A DNA stretch of 64,000 nucleotides from Geomonas sp. Red32 (lineage in GTDB: Bacteria > Desulfobacterota > Desulfuromonadia > Geobacterales > Geobacteraceae), in assembly GCF_023652955.1 (NCBI RefSeq), contig NZ_JAKLOY010000003.1, positions 372,001-436,000 of the forward strand, in the 5' to 3' direction. Shown here piece after piece: positions 1-8,424 of the stretch. The notes below the pieces were generated by a model. That model saw only the letters and a list, made by a program, of their open reading frames with translations, searched no databases and was not told the origin of the DNA. The first letter of the stretch is position 1. The number at the start of each line of letters is the position of its first letter. The position numbers and the translations under genes are program-made.

Positions 1-1080
1 GAACCAATGGTCCAGGACCAGGTGGCGGGTCAGCCAGCCGTTGGACAGGATGGCGGCCGCCGCCAGTTTCCTGAGGGTGGCCGGTGCCGAAGGGGCGTCC
101 GCGCGGTGGGCCCCGAAGCGCTTTTTGAGCGAGTCCCGGTACGGCTCCAGCCGCTCCCGGCGGTAGTCGCCGGCCGCCTCCAGGATGGTGCGGGCTGCCA
201 TCCTCCCGCTCTCCACCGCCGGCAGGATCCCCTCTCCGCTTTGGGGCGAGGAGACCCCGGCGGCGTCTCCGACCAGGAGGGCACCGTCGGCCACCACGTC
301 GCGTCCTCCCGTCCTGCGGTAGGGGAGATAGGCATGCCCCTTGAGATGGGGAGTCAGGTCGAGCGGGATGTCCCCCCGCAGCTGCAGGTGCGCGCAGAAG
401 TCCTGGGTCTGGACCCGCACGCCGCTGCCGGGATAGATCCCGAACCCCACGTTGAGGTAGCACCCCTTGCGGAAGAGCCATCCGTAGCCGGACAGGTCGG
501 GGGTGAAATGGAGCTCCACGCAGCCGGGGGGAAGAAACGATACCGAGAGCTCCCTTTCGGGGAGCCGGAACTCCGCTACCATGGCGAGGATGGCCGATTC
601 CCGGCCCGGTGCCGCTCCCATGAAGGCCGCCACCGGACAGTGATGACCTCCCGCCCCGACGATGACGGCCGCCTCGATGCGGTCGTTGATGAGCCAGCCG
701 TTCGCCGTCCTGACGATCTTGGCCGCCGCTTCCCCGAGCAGGGTGGGGCAGCCGGCGGCCTGCAGCAGGTAGTGATCGAACTCGCTGCGCAGGATGCCGT
801 AACTGACCGTGTGGGCAAAATCGGTCACCACCTCGTCGCGGTACATGAGGCCGGTCCGAAACTCGCGGATCGGCTGCAGGAGCCGTTCGCTGCCGTAGAC
901 GGCGGGATCGATCCCCAGCAGGGCCAGCACCTCGGGCGTGATCCATCCCGCACACGGCTTGTCGCGGGGGAAACGCTCCCGGTCCATGACCAGCACCGGC
1001 ACCCCCTCGCTGGCGAGGAAGCGGGCGCAGCTGGAGCCGGCCGGCCCCCCTCCGATGACGAGGACCTCACAGCGCTGCAT
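1..1080 (-). CDS. FAD-dependent reductase, geranylgeranyl-reductase family (3' end outside window)
   Basis: The reverse strand reads open from an ATG at 1080 to the window edge (360 codons, no stop). Residues 5-30 form a Rossmann dinucleotide fold (VLVIGGGPAGSSCARFLA) followed by an acidic-residue strand end. The second FAD motif, LLVGDAAGVSSPQSGEGI, is typical of the geranylgeranyl reductase/FixC-type flavoproteins that reduce isoprenoid or other lipid double bonds. The start lies inside the last codons of the cyclopropane synthase gene (14 nt overlap), which implies co-transcription and coupled translation. A joint role in modifying membrane lipids is inferred from that pairing. The exact substrate cannot be read from sequence, and the C-terminus is missing only because the window starts here. 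Confidence 0.8.
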   Translation of the reverse strand, partial: MQRCEVLVIGGGPAGSSCARFLASEGVPVLVMDRERFPRDKPCAGWITPEVLALLGIDPAVYGSERLLQPIREFRTGLMYRDEVVTDFAHTVSYGILRSEFDHYLLQAAGCPTLLGEAAAKIVRTANGWLINDRIEAAVIVGAGGHHCPVAAFMGAAPGRESAILAMVAEFRLPERELSVSFLPPGCVELHFTPDLSGYGWLFRKGCYLNVGFGIYPGSGVRVQTQDFCAHLQLRGDIPLDLTPHLKGHAYLPYRRTGGRDVVADGALLVGDAAGVSSPQSGEGILPAVESGRMAARTILEAAGDYRRERLEPYRDSLKKRFGAHRADAPSAPATLRKLAAAAILSNGWLTRHLVLDHWF

Positions 1081-2338
1081 CGTTACCACCGCAATTGGCG
1101 AGATGATCGCGGGTCCAGGGGACCCGGTTGTTGCCGCGCCGGGTGAAAAGGAGCTGGAAGAGCTGCAAGGATCCGGTGGTGAACCCGGCGATGGAGCCCG
1201 AGAGGTAGAGCCGCCAGGCACGGACGAAACTCTCGTCGAAGAGCGCGGCGACCTGCTCTTCGTGCCGCTCGAAGCGCTCCAGCCAGTGCTCGAGGGTGCG
1301 GGCGTAGTGCAGCCGGAGGTTCTCGACGTCGATCACCGAGAATCCCGACGGCTCGAAGATGTCCATCATCTCCCGTATGGTCGGGGGATAGCTCCCGGGA
1401 AAGATCCTCTTGTCGATCCAGTCGGTCATCGGCTCCGGCACGTCCTGGCCGATGGAGTGGATGAGGCCGAAGCCGCGGCCGGTGAGGGTGCGGTCGATCA
1501 CCTGGCCGAGGCTGCGGTAGTTGGTGGGGCCGACGTGCTCGAGCATGCCGACCGAGAGGAATACGTCGCATTCCCCGGTGATGTTGCGGTAATCGTCCTC
1601 GATGTATTCGACCCCCTCGATCCCCTCGATCCCCTCCTTTTCCGCCTGCTTCCGGGCATAGGCGACCTGCTCCCTGGAGATATTGAAGGCCCTCACCCGG
1701 GCGCCGTAGTGCTTGGCGAGGTAGCGGGCGAGCCCTCCCCAGCCGCATCCCGCCTCGATCACCCGTTCCCCGCCGCGAAGGCCCACCTTGCGGCAGATGA
1801 GCTCCATCTTGGCGCGCTGGGCCGCCTCCAGGGAAAGCCCGGGGCGCGGGAAATAGGCGCAGGTGTAGAGCATCTCGTCGTCCAGCCAGAGCCGGTAGAA
1901 TTCGTTCCCCAGGTCGTAGTGGTGGTGGATGTTGTCGCGGGACTGGGAGAGCGAGTTGATGGTCCCGCGCTGGCGGCGGCCGGTGGAACGGCGGCGCACG
2001 TCGCCGGGGCGGGATGCCGCGCGGTTGACCGCCTCCAGGAAGGGGACCAGGCCACCCTCGACCTCTATGTTTCCTGCCGCGTAGTCATCCCCGAAGTAGA
2101 GGGTGGGGTTGAGCATGAGCCTGAACAGCGTCCAGCGGTTGTTGACGACCAGGCGGGGGCCGGAACCGGTGACGATCTCCCCGTCGTCCCACAAGGCGGC
2201 CCTGATGGCCGGCTGACCCATTCCCCGTAGCAGCGCCTTCAGGAGCCAGCGGTCCCATTCCATTACCGGTCCCGAACTGCGGCTCCTGGTCGAGAAGAGA
2301 GATGGGGGGCAGACACCGCAAACCTTCGAAACGTCCAT
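1067..2338 (-). CDS. cfa: Cyclopropane-fatty-acyl-phospholipid synthase
   Basis: A SAM-dependent methyltransferase that adds a methylene bridge across cis double bonds of membrane phospholipid acyl chains. An N-terminal lipid-binding domain is followed by the family signature YDLGNEFYRLWLDDEMLYTC and the SAM-binding motif VIEAGCGWGGLARYLAK. C-terminal motifs such as SVGMLEHVG and the PGSYPPTIREM segment also match. The start chosen (MDVSKV, 2338) has a GAGG eight bases upstream and gives 423 residues. A shorter start at 2263 (398 residues) is closer to the usual 380-400 but lacks a good Shine-Dalgarno sequence. The gene overlaps the downstream FAD reductase by 14 nt, suggesting a two-gene lipid-modification operon. 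Confidence 0.9.
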   Translation of the reverse strand: MDVSKVCGVCPPSLFSTRSRSSGPVMEWDRWLLKALLRGMGQPAIRAALWDDGEIVTGSGPRLVVNNRWTLFRLMLNPTLYFGDDYAAGNIEVEGGLVPFLEAVNRAASRPGDVRRRSTGRRQRGTINSLSQSRDNIHHHYDLGNEFYRLWLDDEMLYTCAYFPRPGLSLEAAQRAKMELICRKVGLRGGERVIEAGCGWGGLARYLAKHYGARVRAFNISREQVAYARKQAEKEGIEGIEGVEYIEDDYRNITGECDVFLSVGMLEHVGPTNYRSLGQVIDRTLTGRGFGLIHSIGQDVPEPMTDWIDKRIFPGSYPPTIREMMDIFEPSGFSVIDVENLRLHYARTLEHWLERFERHEEQVAALFDESFVRAWRLYLSGSIAGFTTGSLQLFQLLFTRRGNNRVPWTRDHLANCGGNDAAL

Positions 2339-2761
2339 AATGGCCCTCGTGTCCTTGTCCCGCAGGGGGGGGCAGGCTGTGCCGGAGCGGATTCCGGCGG
2401 GAAATCCGTGGCATGAACGCACAGATAGATTCCCGCGGCTGGCGGTTTCCGCAGCCCGGTAAAATCAGGGGTTGTCATAGCTTGTTGAGAGTATGCTAAT
2501 TATTTTGTTTTTAAATTGGCAAATGTCAAGCCGCACGTCTCCATTCTCCGCACGCGAGCTGACCGCCTTCCTTGCCGATAATCACTCTCACGTTGTCCTA
2601 TGACAGTGGCGATCCCGGTATCGATCAGGGAACGGAGCTGCTTTTGCCGCTCCTTCCGCGGGAGGACAAAAGCCCGGACCGCACACTCATTGGCTGTCGG
2701 CGGTTGTCAGTCGATGCATCCTGTGCTATGTTCCGCCGAACTTCACCACTAAGGCCAATGC
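2339..2761. other. Intergenic region between divergent genes
   Basis: This 420-base gap separates cfa (minus) from the sensor kinase (plus). An AT-rich stretch at about 2490-2525 stands out from the GC-rich surroundings and is the likeliest promoter zone. No operator, riboswitch or convincing gene was recognised here. Confidence 0.5.
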
Positions 2762-4846
2762 ATGTCTCTGTCAGGTCACCAGCCGAATTCCTTCGCGAGA
2801 TTCAGAAACGGTTCCCGCTGCTACTTCCGGCTGTCTCTCCTGTGCCTTTTCTGTCTTTGCCTCGCTCTTCTCGCACCTCTGAATGCCCATGGCTTTTCGC
2901 CCCCCCGTTTCCCGCTGACGGCTTCCCCTTCCGATACCGTTTCCCTCGCCGGGCATCTCGAGGCGGTCACCGACCCGGCGGGGCGGCTCACCCTGGCCGA
3001 TGTGCTAAGCGACGCCACCACCCGGCGCTTCCGCCCCGAGCCCGGGTTCCTCAACCGGGGATACACCGACGAGACCAGCTGGGTCCGCTTCGCCATCTCC
3101 CCGGGGAGCTCCGGGCAAAGCGACTGGATGCTCTATCTCGGCCCCGCCTTCCTCGACCACCTCACCGTCTACGTGCAGGAAGGGGCCGACCCCGCGCTTC
3201 CCTCTTCCTACCGCGAAGAGCTGCTGGGGGACCACCACCCCGCGGCGGGGCGCCAGGTGGTACACTCCGGCTTCGTGGTGCCGCTCAGGCTTGCCGGCGG
3301 CACGCCGCGGATGGTCTACCTCCGGATCCGGACCACCAGCAGTCACAACCTGAAGGGATGGGTCTGCTCCCCGCAAAGGTTTCTCACCTGGTCGGACCGC
3401 AACGCCCTCTTCAACGGCGCCTTCTTCGGGATCTCGGTGGTGATGTCGCTCATCAACGCCATCTACGGCTTGAGGCTGCGCAAGCCGCTCTACGGCTATT
3501 ACGCCTGCTTTTTGCTGGCGGTCTCCAGCAGCTATCTCGGCGTCGAGGGGCTGCTCCCCTTGCTGTGGCCGGGCGGCGCCCACCTGGTCGCCGACTATCT
3601 CACCGGCTACGGGCTGGGGCTCGCCTTCAGTTTCTTTGCCCTCTTCGCCGGCCGCCTCTTCGATACCAGGGTGAATCGCCCCCTCACCCATGCCTACTTC
3701 CGTTTTACGGTGGTGCTGGGGCTCGCTACCATCCCGGCGGTTCCCCTCGAGTGGTACAACCGGCTCGCTCCGGTGGTGATCGGCAACGGCCTCTTCTTCA
3801 TCGGCTACCTCAACTGGCTGGCCGTCGGCCTTTGCCGCAAGAGGGTGGTGGAGGGAGCGCTTTTCCTCACCGCCTTCCTCGCCTCCAGCATCGGCGCGGT
3901 GACCGTACTGCTCCGCCTGGTCGGCCTGGTGCCGGTCAACTGGTTCACCATCTATTCGCTGGAAGTGGGCGCCGTGGTGAGCATGGTGCTGATGACCCTG
4001 GCCCTGGTGGAGCGGGTGAGGGCGGCGGAGGAGAAGGCGCTTACCGCCAGCCGCCAGGCCGAGCAGCGTGCCGCTGAACTCGCCAAGGATATGACCGTGG
4101 AGCTGGTCAGGAAGGGGAGGGAGCTGGAGATCGCCCTGGAGATGGAGCGGGAGGCCTCCCAGTGCCAGTCCCGCTTCGTCGACATGATCTCCCACGAGTA
4201 CCGGACCCCGCTTGCCATCATCCGGGCCAACCTGGACATCATGGAGATGCTGTCGGCGGATACCGGTTCCCCCTTTTCCCGCAACCTCGTCAAGATGAAG
4301 CGCGCCGTCGCCAGGCTCATCGAGGTGCTGGAGGTCTCGCTGGGGCGCGGGCAGAGCGGTACCGTAGGGCGCGACCCCGGCCACGAGAGCATACCGGTGG
4401 AGTCGTTCGTCCCGGCCCTGGTGACCGAGATGGGGGAGCTTTGGGGGGAGGGGAGGATCGTCCTGGAGAAGGTCGAGGGGGGCGGGCGGCTGACCGGCGA
4501 TCCCCTGTTGATCAAGACCGCCATCCTCAACCTGGTGGACAACGCCCTGAAGTATTCTCCCGACCGGGAACCGGTGCGGATCTCGCTCCGGTGCCAGGGA
4601 GGGGAGGCCACCTTGCGGGTGACCGACCGGGGACGGGGGATCGCCGCCGAGGAGTTGGAACGGGTCTTCGAGCGCCATTACCGGGGAGCAGGCAGCGCAG
4701 ACGTCACCGGCGCCGGTGTGGGGCTCAGCCTGGTGCTCAGGATCGTCGAACAGTACGGGGGGAGCGTGTCGCTCGACAGTCCCCCCGAAGGTGGAACGGT
4801 GGCCACCGTGCGGCTGCCGGTAGAAAGCGTGGAGGTTTTTGGGTGA
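2762..4846 (+). CDS. 7TMR-DISM sensor histidine kinase
   Basis: A membrane sensor kinase of 694 residues. A signal/anchor segment (about residues 23-45) precedes a periplasmic DISMED2-like jelly-roll domain (about 55-210), then a seven-helix DISM membrane block (about 215-410) and a short coiled linker with many Glu and Arg. The HisKA dimerisation box carries the phospho-acceptor His (DMISHEYRTPLAIIRANL, about residue 476). The ATPase domain has N-box DNALKYSP and G-boxes GRGIAAEELERVFERHYRG and GAGVGLSL. DISM sensors are known to perceive carbohydrate- or metabolite-type ligands, but the ligand here is unknown. The stop overlaps the start of the response regulator by four bases, so the two form a two-component system. 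Confidence 0.9.
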   Translation: MSLSGHQPNSFARFRNGSRCYFRLSLLCLFCLCLALLAPLNAHGFSPPRFPLTASPSDTVSLAGHLEAVTDPAGRLTLADVLSDATTRRFRPEPGFLNRGYTDETSWVRFAISPGSSGQSDWMLYLGPAFLDHLTVYVQEGADPALPSSYREELLGDHHPAAGRQVVHSGFVVPLRLAGGTPRMVYLRIRTTSSHNLKGWVCSPQRFLTWSDRNALFNGAFFGISVVMSLINAIYGLRLRKPLYGYYACFLLAVSSSYLGVEGLLPLLWPGGAHLVADYLTGYGLGLAFSFFALFAGRLFDTRVNRPLTHAYFRFTVVLGLATIPAVPLEWYNRLAPVVIGNGLFFIGYLNWLAVGLCRKRVVEGALFLTAFLASSIGAVTVLLRLVGLVPVNWFTIYSLEVGAVVSMVLMTLALVERVRAAEEKALTASRQAEQRAAELAKDMTVELVRKGRELEIALEMEREASQCQSRFVDMISHEYRTPLAIIRANLDIMEMLSADTGSPFSRNLVKMKRAVARLIEVLEVSLGRGQSGTVGRDPGHESIPVESFVPALVTEMGELWGEGRIVLEKVEGGGRLTGDPLLIKTAILNLVDNALKYSPDREPVRISLRCQGGEATLRVTDRGRGIAAEELERVFERHYRGAGSADVTGAGVGLSLVLRIVEQYGGSVSLDSPPEGGTVATVRLPVESVEVFG

Positions 4847-5547
4847 GGAAGTACAAGGGACGGGTGATCGTCGTGGAGGACAACGGGGACCTGCGGGACA
4901 GCCTGGTGGAGTGCCTGGAAATGCTGGGCCACGAGGTGACCGGGGTGGGGAGCGCGCTGGAATTCTACCGCGAGCTGGCGGAAAACGCGTACACCATTGC
5001 GGTGGTGGACCTGGGGCTCCCGGACCGCTGCGGCCTGGAGCTGGTGGAGCATATACGGAAGAGCAGCGCGATGGGGGTCATCATCCTTACCGCCCGTACC
5101 GGCACCGAGGACCGGGTCCGCGGCTACAACAGCGGGGCCGATCTCTACATGCTGAAGCCGGTCGACTGCCGGGAGCTTTCCGGGGCGATCAACAACCTTT
5201 CCATCCGGCTGGGGCACGGCCTGCAGGCGGAGCCCGACGAAAAGCAGCCGTGGCGTCTCGTGCGGGAACATTGGCAACTGGTGGCACCGGGAGGTTCCGC
5301 GATCGGCCTGACCGGGAAGGAGATGAAGTTCATCGCCTGCCTGGCCGATGCCCCGGGCGAGCCGGTGGCCAGGGAGCGTATCCTCGCGGCGCTCGGCTAC
5401 CGGGACGACCAGTACGCGAGCCGCGCCCTCGATTCGCTGGTCCGCAGACTGAGACGCAAGATCGAGGAGGAGGCCCATCTCCCCTCGCCGTTGAAAACCG
5501 TCCATGGCGTCGGCTACTGCTTCGCCGCAAGCCTCGGCGCCGCCTGA
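4843..5547 (+). CDS. OmpR/PhoB-family response regulator
   Basis: A GTG start at 4843 overlaps the kinase stop and is preceded by GGAGG with eight-base spacing. The receiver domain (residues 7-118) has the acidic pair (VVEDN), phospho-acceptor Asp in VVDLGLPD, the Thr of ILTART and the Lys of MLKPVD. The C-terminal winged helix (about 135-230) has the expected RALDSLVRRLRRKI recognition helix and the VHGVGYCF wing. It is the cognate regulator of the DISM kinase immediately upstream. Its target genes are not evident from the window. Confidence 0.92.
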   Translation: MRKYKGRVIVVEDNGDLRDSLVECLEMLGHEVTGVGSALEFYRELAENAYTIAVVDLGLPDRCGLELVEHIRKSSAMGVIILTARTGTEDRVRGYNSGADLYMLKPVDCRELSGAINNLSIRLGHGLQAEPDEKQPWRLVREHWQLVAPGGSAIGLTGKEMKFIACLADAPGEPVARERILAALGYRDDQYASRALDSLVRRLRRKIEEEAHLPSPLKTVHGVGYCFAASLGAA

Positions 5548-5633
5548 GAAGGGCAGGGGGGAGGCTGGCTCCGTCAGGTGCCTGTCCCCCTCTCCGCCGC
5601 TACTCCCCCATCCGCCGCACTACTCCCCCGGCC

Positions 5634-5684
5634 CCGCTACTCCCGACCTGCCGCTACTCCCCACCTGCCGCTACTCCCCACCTG
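5634..5684. repeat. 17-bp tandem repeat, three copies
   Basis: The unit CCGCTACTCCCCACCTG occurs perfectly at 5651-5667 and 5668-5684, with a one-mismatch copy at 5634-5650. Looser CCGC-ACTCCCC units continue upstream to about 5593. The array sits just after the response regulator and marks the start of decayed accessory DNA. Confidence 0.8.
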
Positions 5685-5706
5685 CCGCTCCCGCAATCCG
5701 GCTCTC

Positions 5707-5844
5707 CTATTTTTCACCCCTTAGAAATTCCTCCATTACCCCATGAGCGGTGATGGATTGGGCAAGGTTCGCCAATGCCTCCTCGTCGAAGTGTGTCCGC
5801 ATCTGGTTGGGGTTCGGGTGGATGAGGGAGAGGGGGAAAAAGAC
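5707..5844 (-). pseudogene. ParB-like N-terminal fragment
   Basis: On the reverse strand the segment FPLSLIHPNPNQMRTHFDEE continues with ALANLAQSITAHGV. This matches the start of ParB/Spo0J N-terminal nuclease-like domains (I-PNP-Q-R-HFDEEAL--LA-SI--HGV). The reading frame then stops 11 codons later, where the rest of the domain and the DNA-binding half should follow. The upstream residues (MMIFRVILCDSNRL) do not look like ParB. I read it as a broken remnant of a plasmid- or element-borne partition/adaptor gene. A short expressed gene is possible but unlikely. Confidence 0.5.
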
Positions 5845-6094
5845 ACTTTTTCCAGAACCCGGAATGAAATGCCTTAACCGGTTGGAATCGCACAGGATTA
5901 CCCGAAATATCATCACCTCTCGCCGATGTGCCGTCGGAGCGGGAGCACATGGTGGGATAACGGATATTTACCCGGAATTGCAGCGTAATTTGTTGTCGGC
6001 AAGAGGTCGGCATGTCCATGCTCGGCCCCGTCCAGGACGGTCAAAACGGGTACAGCTTTCAGTTGCCTGCGAGGGGGGCTGGTAGACTTCCGGC

Positions 6095-6244
6095 ATGCCT
6101 ACCCTCGCTCGCCTAGACCAGGTCGAACTTCTCCAGCACGTCATCGTCAAAGCCGTCCCGGGCCAACTGCTCTTCGAGGACGATACCGACCGTGACCTCT
6201 TCCTCAGGGCGCTGGAACCTCTCCTCATTCCCCCTCCCGATTAA
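6095..6244 (+). pseudogene. Truncated REP-associated (Y1/IS200-like) transposase
   Basis: The 49-codon frame begins MPTLARLDQVELLQHVIVKA and continues FEDDTDRDLFLRALEPLL before a TAA. This is the characteristic N-terminus of Y1-type REP-associated tyrosine transposases (R-D-xxx-LQHV--RG----IF-DD-DR--FL--L). The catalytic HUH motif and Tyr, which lie further downstream in complete proteins, are absent. GC-rich REP/BIME-like repeats elsewhere in the window are the kind of DNA such enzymes mobilise. I infer a dead relic. Confidence 0.6.
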
Positions 6245-6324
6245 GCTGATTAGTCATCATCTTCCGCTAAGCTCTTGCCGGCTCACCCCCCTTTGATCAT
6301 CGCTAATCAGGTTAATTAATCGTT

Positions 6325-6353
6325 TTGACAACAAAGATTAATCTCTATATAGT
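6325..6353 (+). promoter_or_regulatory. Sigma-70-type promoter
   Basis: TTGACA (6325-6330) and TATAGT (6348-6353) are separated by exactly 17 bases, about 80 bases upstream of the 6436 gene. A perfect 6-bp hairpin with a GACGA loop (6387-6403) lies in the presumed 5' leader. Confidence 0.65.
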
Positions 6354-6435
6354 CCTTTTCACCTAACCTTAGCCCGCTCGCTTAGCCGCCCCGACGAGGG
6401 GCGATAGGCGGGTCCGCAACCGCGAAGGAGAGCCA

Positions 6436-6795
6436 ATGCTTAAAAATATGAAAGCGTATGGGCATCTGAAACCGGGGCAAAGAGGGACAAAGAGGTTGGT
6501 GACGAAGTTTGGATCAGCGCTCCTTTGCGTGCGGTACCGCTACGATGAGCAGACGGATGAAAACGTGACGACGGCTGAAATCGTGGTTGAACGGAGGCCG
6601 CGGAAACGTACGTTTCGCCATCACGATACCGATATAGTTCAGGTAGCCGTCGCCTTCACCGAGAAGAACCTGCGTGACAAATTAAAAGCCGCCGGAGGGC
6701 GTTGGGCCCCGGAGCGCAAGGTATGGCAGGTACAGTTTGGCGAGATAAAGTCCGATCCCGACCTGACGTCACGAATCATACAAGAATCAGAGTGA
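6436..6795 (+). CDS. Conserved-type protein of unknown function (119 aa)
   Basis: I do not recognise a named domain. The protein is small and basic (MLKNMKAYGHLKPGQRGTKR start), with a middle part rich in beta-type residues (ALLCVRYRYDEQ) and a C-terminal segment VAVAFTEKNLRDKLKAAGGRWAPERKVWQV. That segment resembles the DNA-binding-like fold seen in some mobile-element-associated proteins, where a residue run 'LR--LKAAGGRW-P--K-W' recurs. It has a good Shine-Dalgarno (GAAGGAGA) and a strong promoter, with an unusual cluster of palindromic boxes starting 20 bases after its stop. An internal ATG at 6448 is an alternative start. A role in a mobile element is inferred from position only. Confidence 0.6.
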   Translation: MLKNMKAYGHLKPGQRGTKRLVTKFGSALLCVRYRYDEQTDENVTTAEIVVERRPRKRTFRHHDTDIVQVAVAFTEKNLRDKLKAAGGRWAPERKVWQVQFGEIKSDPDLTSRIIQESE

Positions 6796-6815
6796 GTTGA
6801 CGTCTCACCCGACTT

Positions 6816-6890
6816 ACCTATATAAGTGACCACGCAGTCACCAATATACGATGCAAGTAACCGATATAGGTGACAAGTCACCTATATACG
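6816..6890. repeat. Cluster of TATATAGGTGAC-type boxes with a perfect palindrome
   Basis: Four related boxes alternate in orientation: 6816-6830, 6837-6850, 6861-6874 and 6877-6890. The last two form a perfect inverted repeat, ATATAGGTGAC (6864-6874), AA, GTCACCTATAT (6877-6887). Box 2 and box 4 differ at one base (GTCACC-A/T-ATATACG). The arrangement resembles a protein-binding array or recombination/replication site, but no known motif was matched. Confidence 0.75.
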
Positions 6891-7159
6891 GATACTGATC
6901 AACATATTGTTGGATAGGATGAAGAATGAGTCCAAGTCAAGTGACCTAGCCACAAAAAGGCAAAAAATACGCAAAAAAGATCGAAATCCTGTGGGTTAAC
7001 GGCAAGGACCGATCAGGTTCCAGCCGAAAAATGAAATGGACACAGTGAATGTCCGGCCAACATGAAACGAACAAGATCCGAAGATGAGGCTAGCCCTTAA
7101 CCTACAGCAGAGTCAGCGAGTCGATCTTATAGTCATAAGCCGATGATAAGGAAGTTTAA
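6891..7159. other. Non-coding stretch before the cassette array
   Basis: About 270 bases with only a tiny possible 26-codon frame (MKNESKSSDLATKR..., from about 6918). I see no integrase gene, no convincing attI and no attC here, so the left boundary of the cassette array is not resolved. Confidence 0.4.
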
Positions 7160-7468
7160 ATGACAAGCACAATGTATGCGGGTATCTTTTGCATAGCGTT
7201 TACATTTTTCGGAATAATACTCTTTGTACTAGCTCGATGGTCTCGACGTCAAAATACCCAGTTGCAAGCATCTGGAAAGGATGATCGAGAGGGTGCCTTA
7301 AAGGAGGCAGCCTCCAGCGGTCAGCCACCTGATATGAAAATATTGTATTGCGGCTCAATGTCCAAACCGGTTGCCTTCGTGGGCAAATTACTGGCATTAA
7401 TTGCTATTATCATGTTTGCTATATTCATAGTTTATGCGGCTCTTCTCAGTAAGAAGCTCTTTTTTTAG
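7160..7468 (+). CDS. Small two-helix membrane protein (cassette 1)
   Basis: 102 residues, not recognised. An N-terminal hydrophobic helix (about residues 5-25, IFCIAFTFFGIILFVLA) is followed by a basic stop-transfer (RWSRRQ), a polar loop, and a second helix near the C-terminus (about 73-95, LLALIAIIMFAIFIVYAALL). This predicts a small inner-membrane protein with both transmembrane segments at its ends. The ATG is preceded by AAGGAAG. It is the first gene of the cassette array and is closed by the attC at 7528-7622. Function unknown. Confidence 0.6.
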   Translation: MTSTMYAGIFCIAFTFFGIILFVLARWSRRQNTQLQASGKDDREGALKEAASSGQPPDMKILYCGSMSKPVAFVGKLLALIAIIMFAIFIVYAALLSKKLFF

Positions 7469-7527
7469 GAAGTGAACGGAAGACGACGGGGCCAGCTATT
7501 GATGTAGTGGTAACTTGGAAGATAAGA

Positions 7528-7622
7528 GCCCAACAAAATGGGTGGACGCGGTCTCGCGGTAGGTAATAGCGGAAGAGAGCTGAAGATAGTTGAGCGCTTC
7601 GCCGGTCACCCAAACGTTGGAA
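7528..7622 (+). other. attC recombination site 1
   Basis: R'' GCCCAAC (7528-7534) and R' GTTGGAA (7616-7622) flank L'' GGGTGGAC (7540-7547) and L' GTCACCC (7606-7612). The L'' box has one unpaired extra G relative to L', the extrahelical-base hallmark. Length is 95 bp. Confidence 0.8.
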
Positions 7623-7632
7623 GAGAAGAAAA

Positions 7633-8076
7633 ATGATTATTTGCGGAAGTGTTAGATTTACTGAGACAAAAATTGAAGAACTTGATGATGGTCAAGTGAT
7701 GATCTCAATTCCTAAGAACGAGATATCCTCACTGCAATTATCATACGGCCAAACTGTCGAAAAACCTAAAACACAACTCCTAGCTGGATCATTACTAATT
7801 ATCATGGGGTTCTTTATCGGGTTGTGGCCACTGCTTGGTTATCTTTCAGAGTCCCATCCCAAAGGTGGCGCATTTGGTGCCATAATTGGATCAGCTTTAA
7901 CGTTATTTGTATTTGGATTTTATTTGATAAAACCAATTTTCAGTAAAGGCTACTACATACTTATTGTGACTAATCATGGAAGCAGGAAGGTAAATATTGG
8001 AAACTGCACTCCAACAGAAGTTGTGACAGCCGGAAAGAACCTTGGATACCAAATCGAGAACGTCTCGAACCCATGA
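7633..8076 (+). CDS. Two-helix membrane protein of unknown function (cassette 2)
   Basis: 147 residues, not recognised. The N-terminal 50 residues are soluble and beta-rich (MIICGSVRFTETKIEELDDGQVMISIP). Two transmembrane helices follow (about 56-75 and 84-103), and the C-terminal domain of about 45 residues (YYILIVTNHGSRKVNIGNCTPTEVV) looks like a small sensor or PH-like fold. Translation starts 10 bases after attC site 1, as usual in cassettes, with a GAAGAGAAG Shine-Dalgarno. AT-rich codon use differs from the flanking chromosome. Confidence 0.65.
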   Translation: MIICGSVRFTETKIEELDDGQVMISIPKNEISSLQLSYGQTVEKPKTQLLAGSLLIIMGFFIGLWPLLGYLSESHPKGGAFGAIIGSALTLFVFGFYLIKPIFSKGYYILIVTNHGSRKVNIGNCTPTEVVTAGKNLGYQIENVSNP

Positions 8077-8121
8077 CCGATACAGCCCCGAAGGGAGTAC
8101 GGACCTTTAATGTGACGCGAC

Positions 8122-8218
8122 TTCCAACCAACGGGTAGACACGGTCTCCGCTTGGTGGGTATATGCTTCGGGAGTCGGTAAGAGTAGGAGCGCTCCGCCG
8201 GTCACCCTCGCGTTGTAC
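8122..8218 (+). other. attC recombination site 2
   Basis: R'' TTCCAAC (8122-8128), L'' GGGTAGAC (8133-8140), L' GTCACCC (8201-8207) and R' GTTGTAC (8212-8218). One unpaired A distinguishes L'' from L'. Length is 97 bp. Confidence 0.78.
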
Positions 8219-8424
8219 GCGATGAGAATGGACCCCAAAAAGCCAATCAGGACTAAGCAAGACAAACCCAAGGCGGATGAAATCAGCGCCGGCATGGAAC
8301 TGCGGTCGAACATTGGAAGGTCGGTCGACATGGAAGCATTGAGGAGGCCTCTCGCTTTTAATCATTTCCTCACCGTAGGAAGTTCTATAAGGGTAGGAGC
8401 AACAAACCGTACAGGAAGACAAAG

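Noticed and set aside
2515-2535. TGGCAAATGTCAAGC as a sigma-54 promoter
   Set aside because: The GG/GC spacing is right but the -12 part is AAGC rather than TTGC, so support is weak.
5550-5700. CRISPR array in the tandem-repeat zone
   Set aside because: Units are 17 bp, directly adjacent with no spacers.
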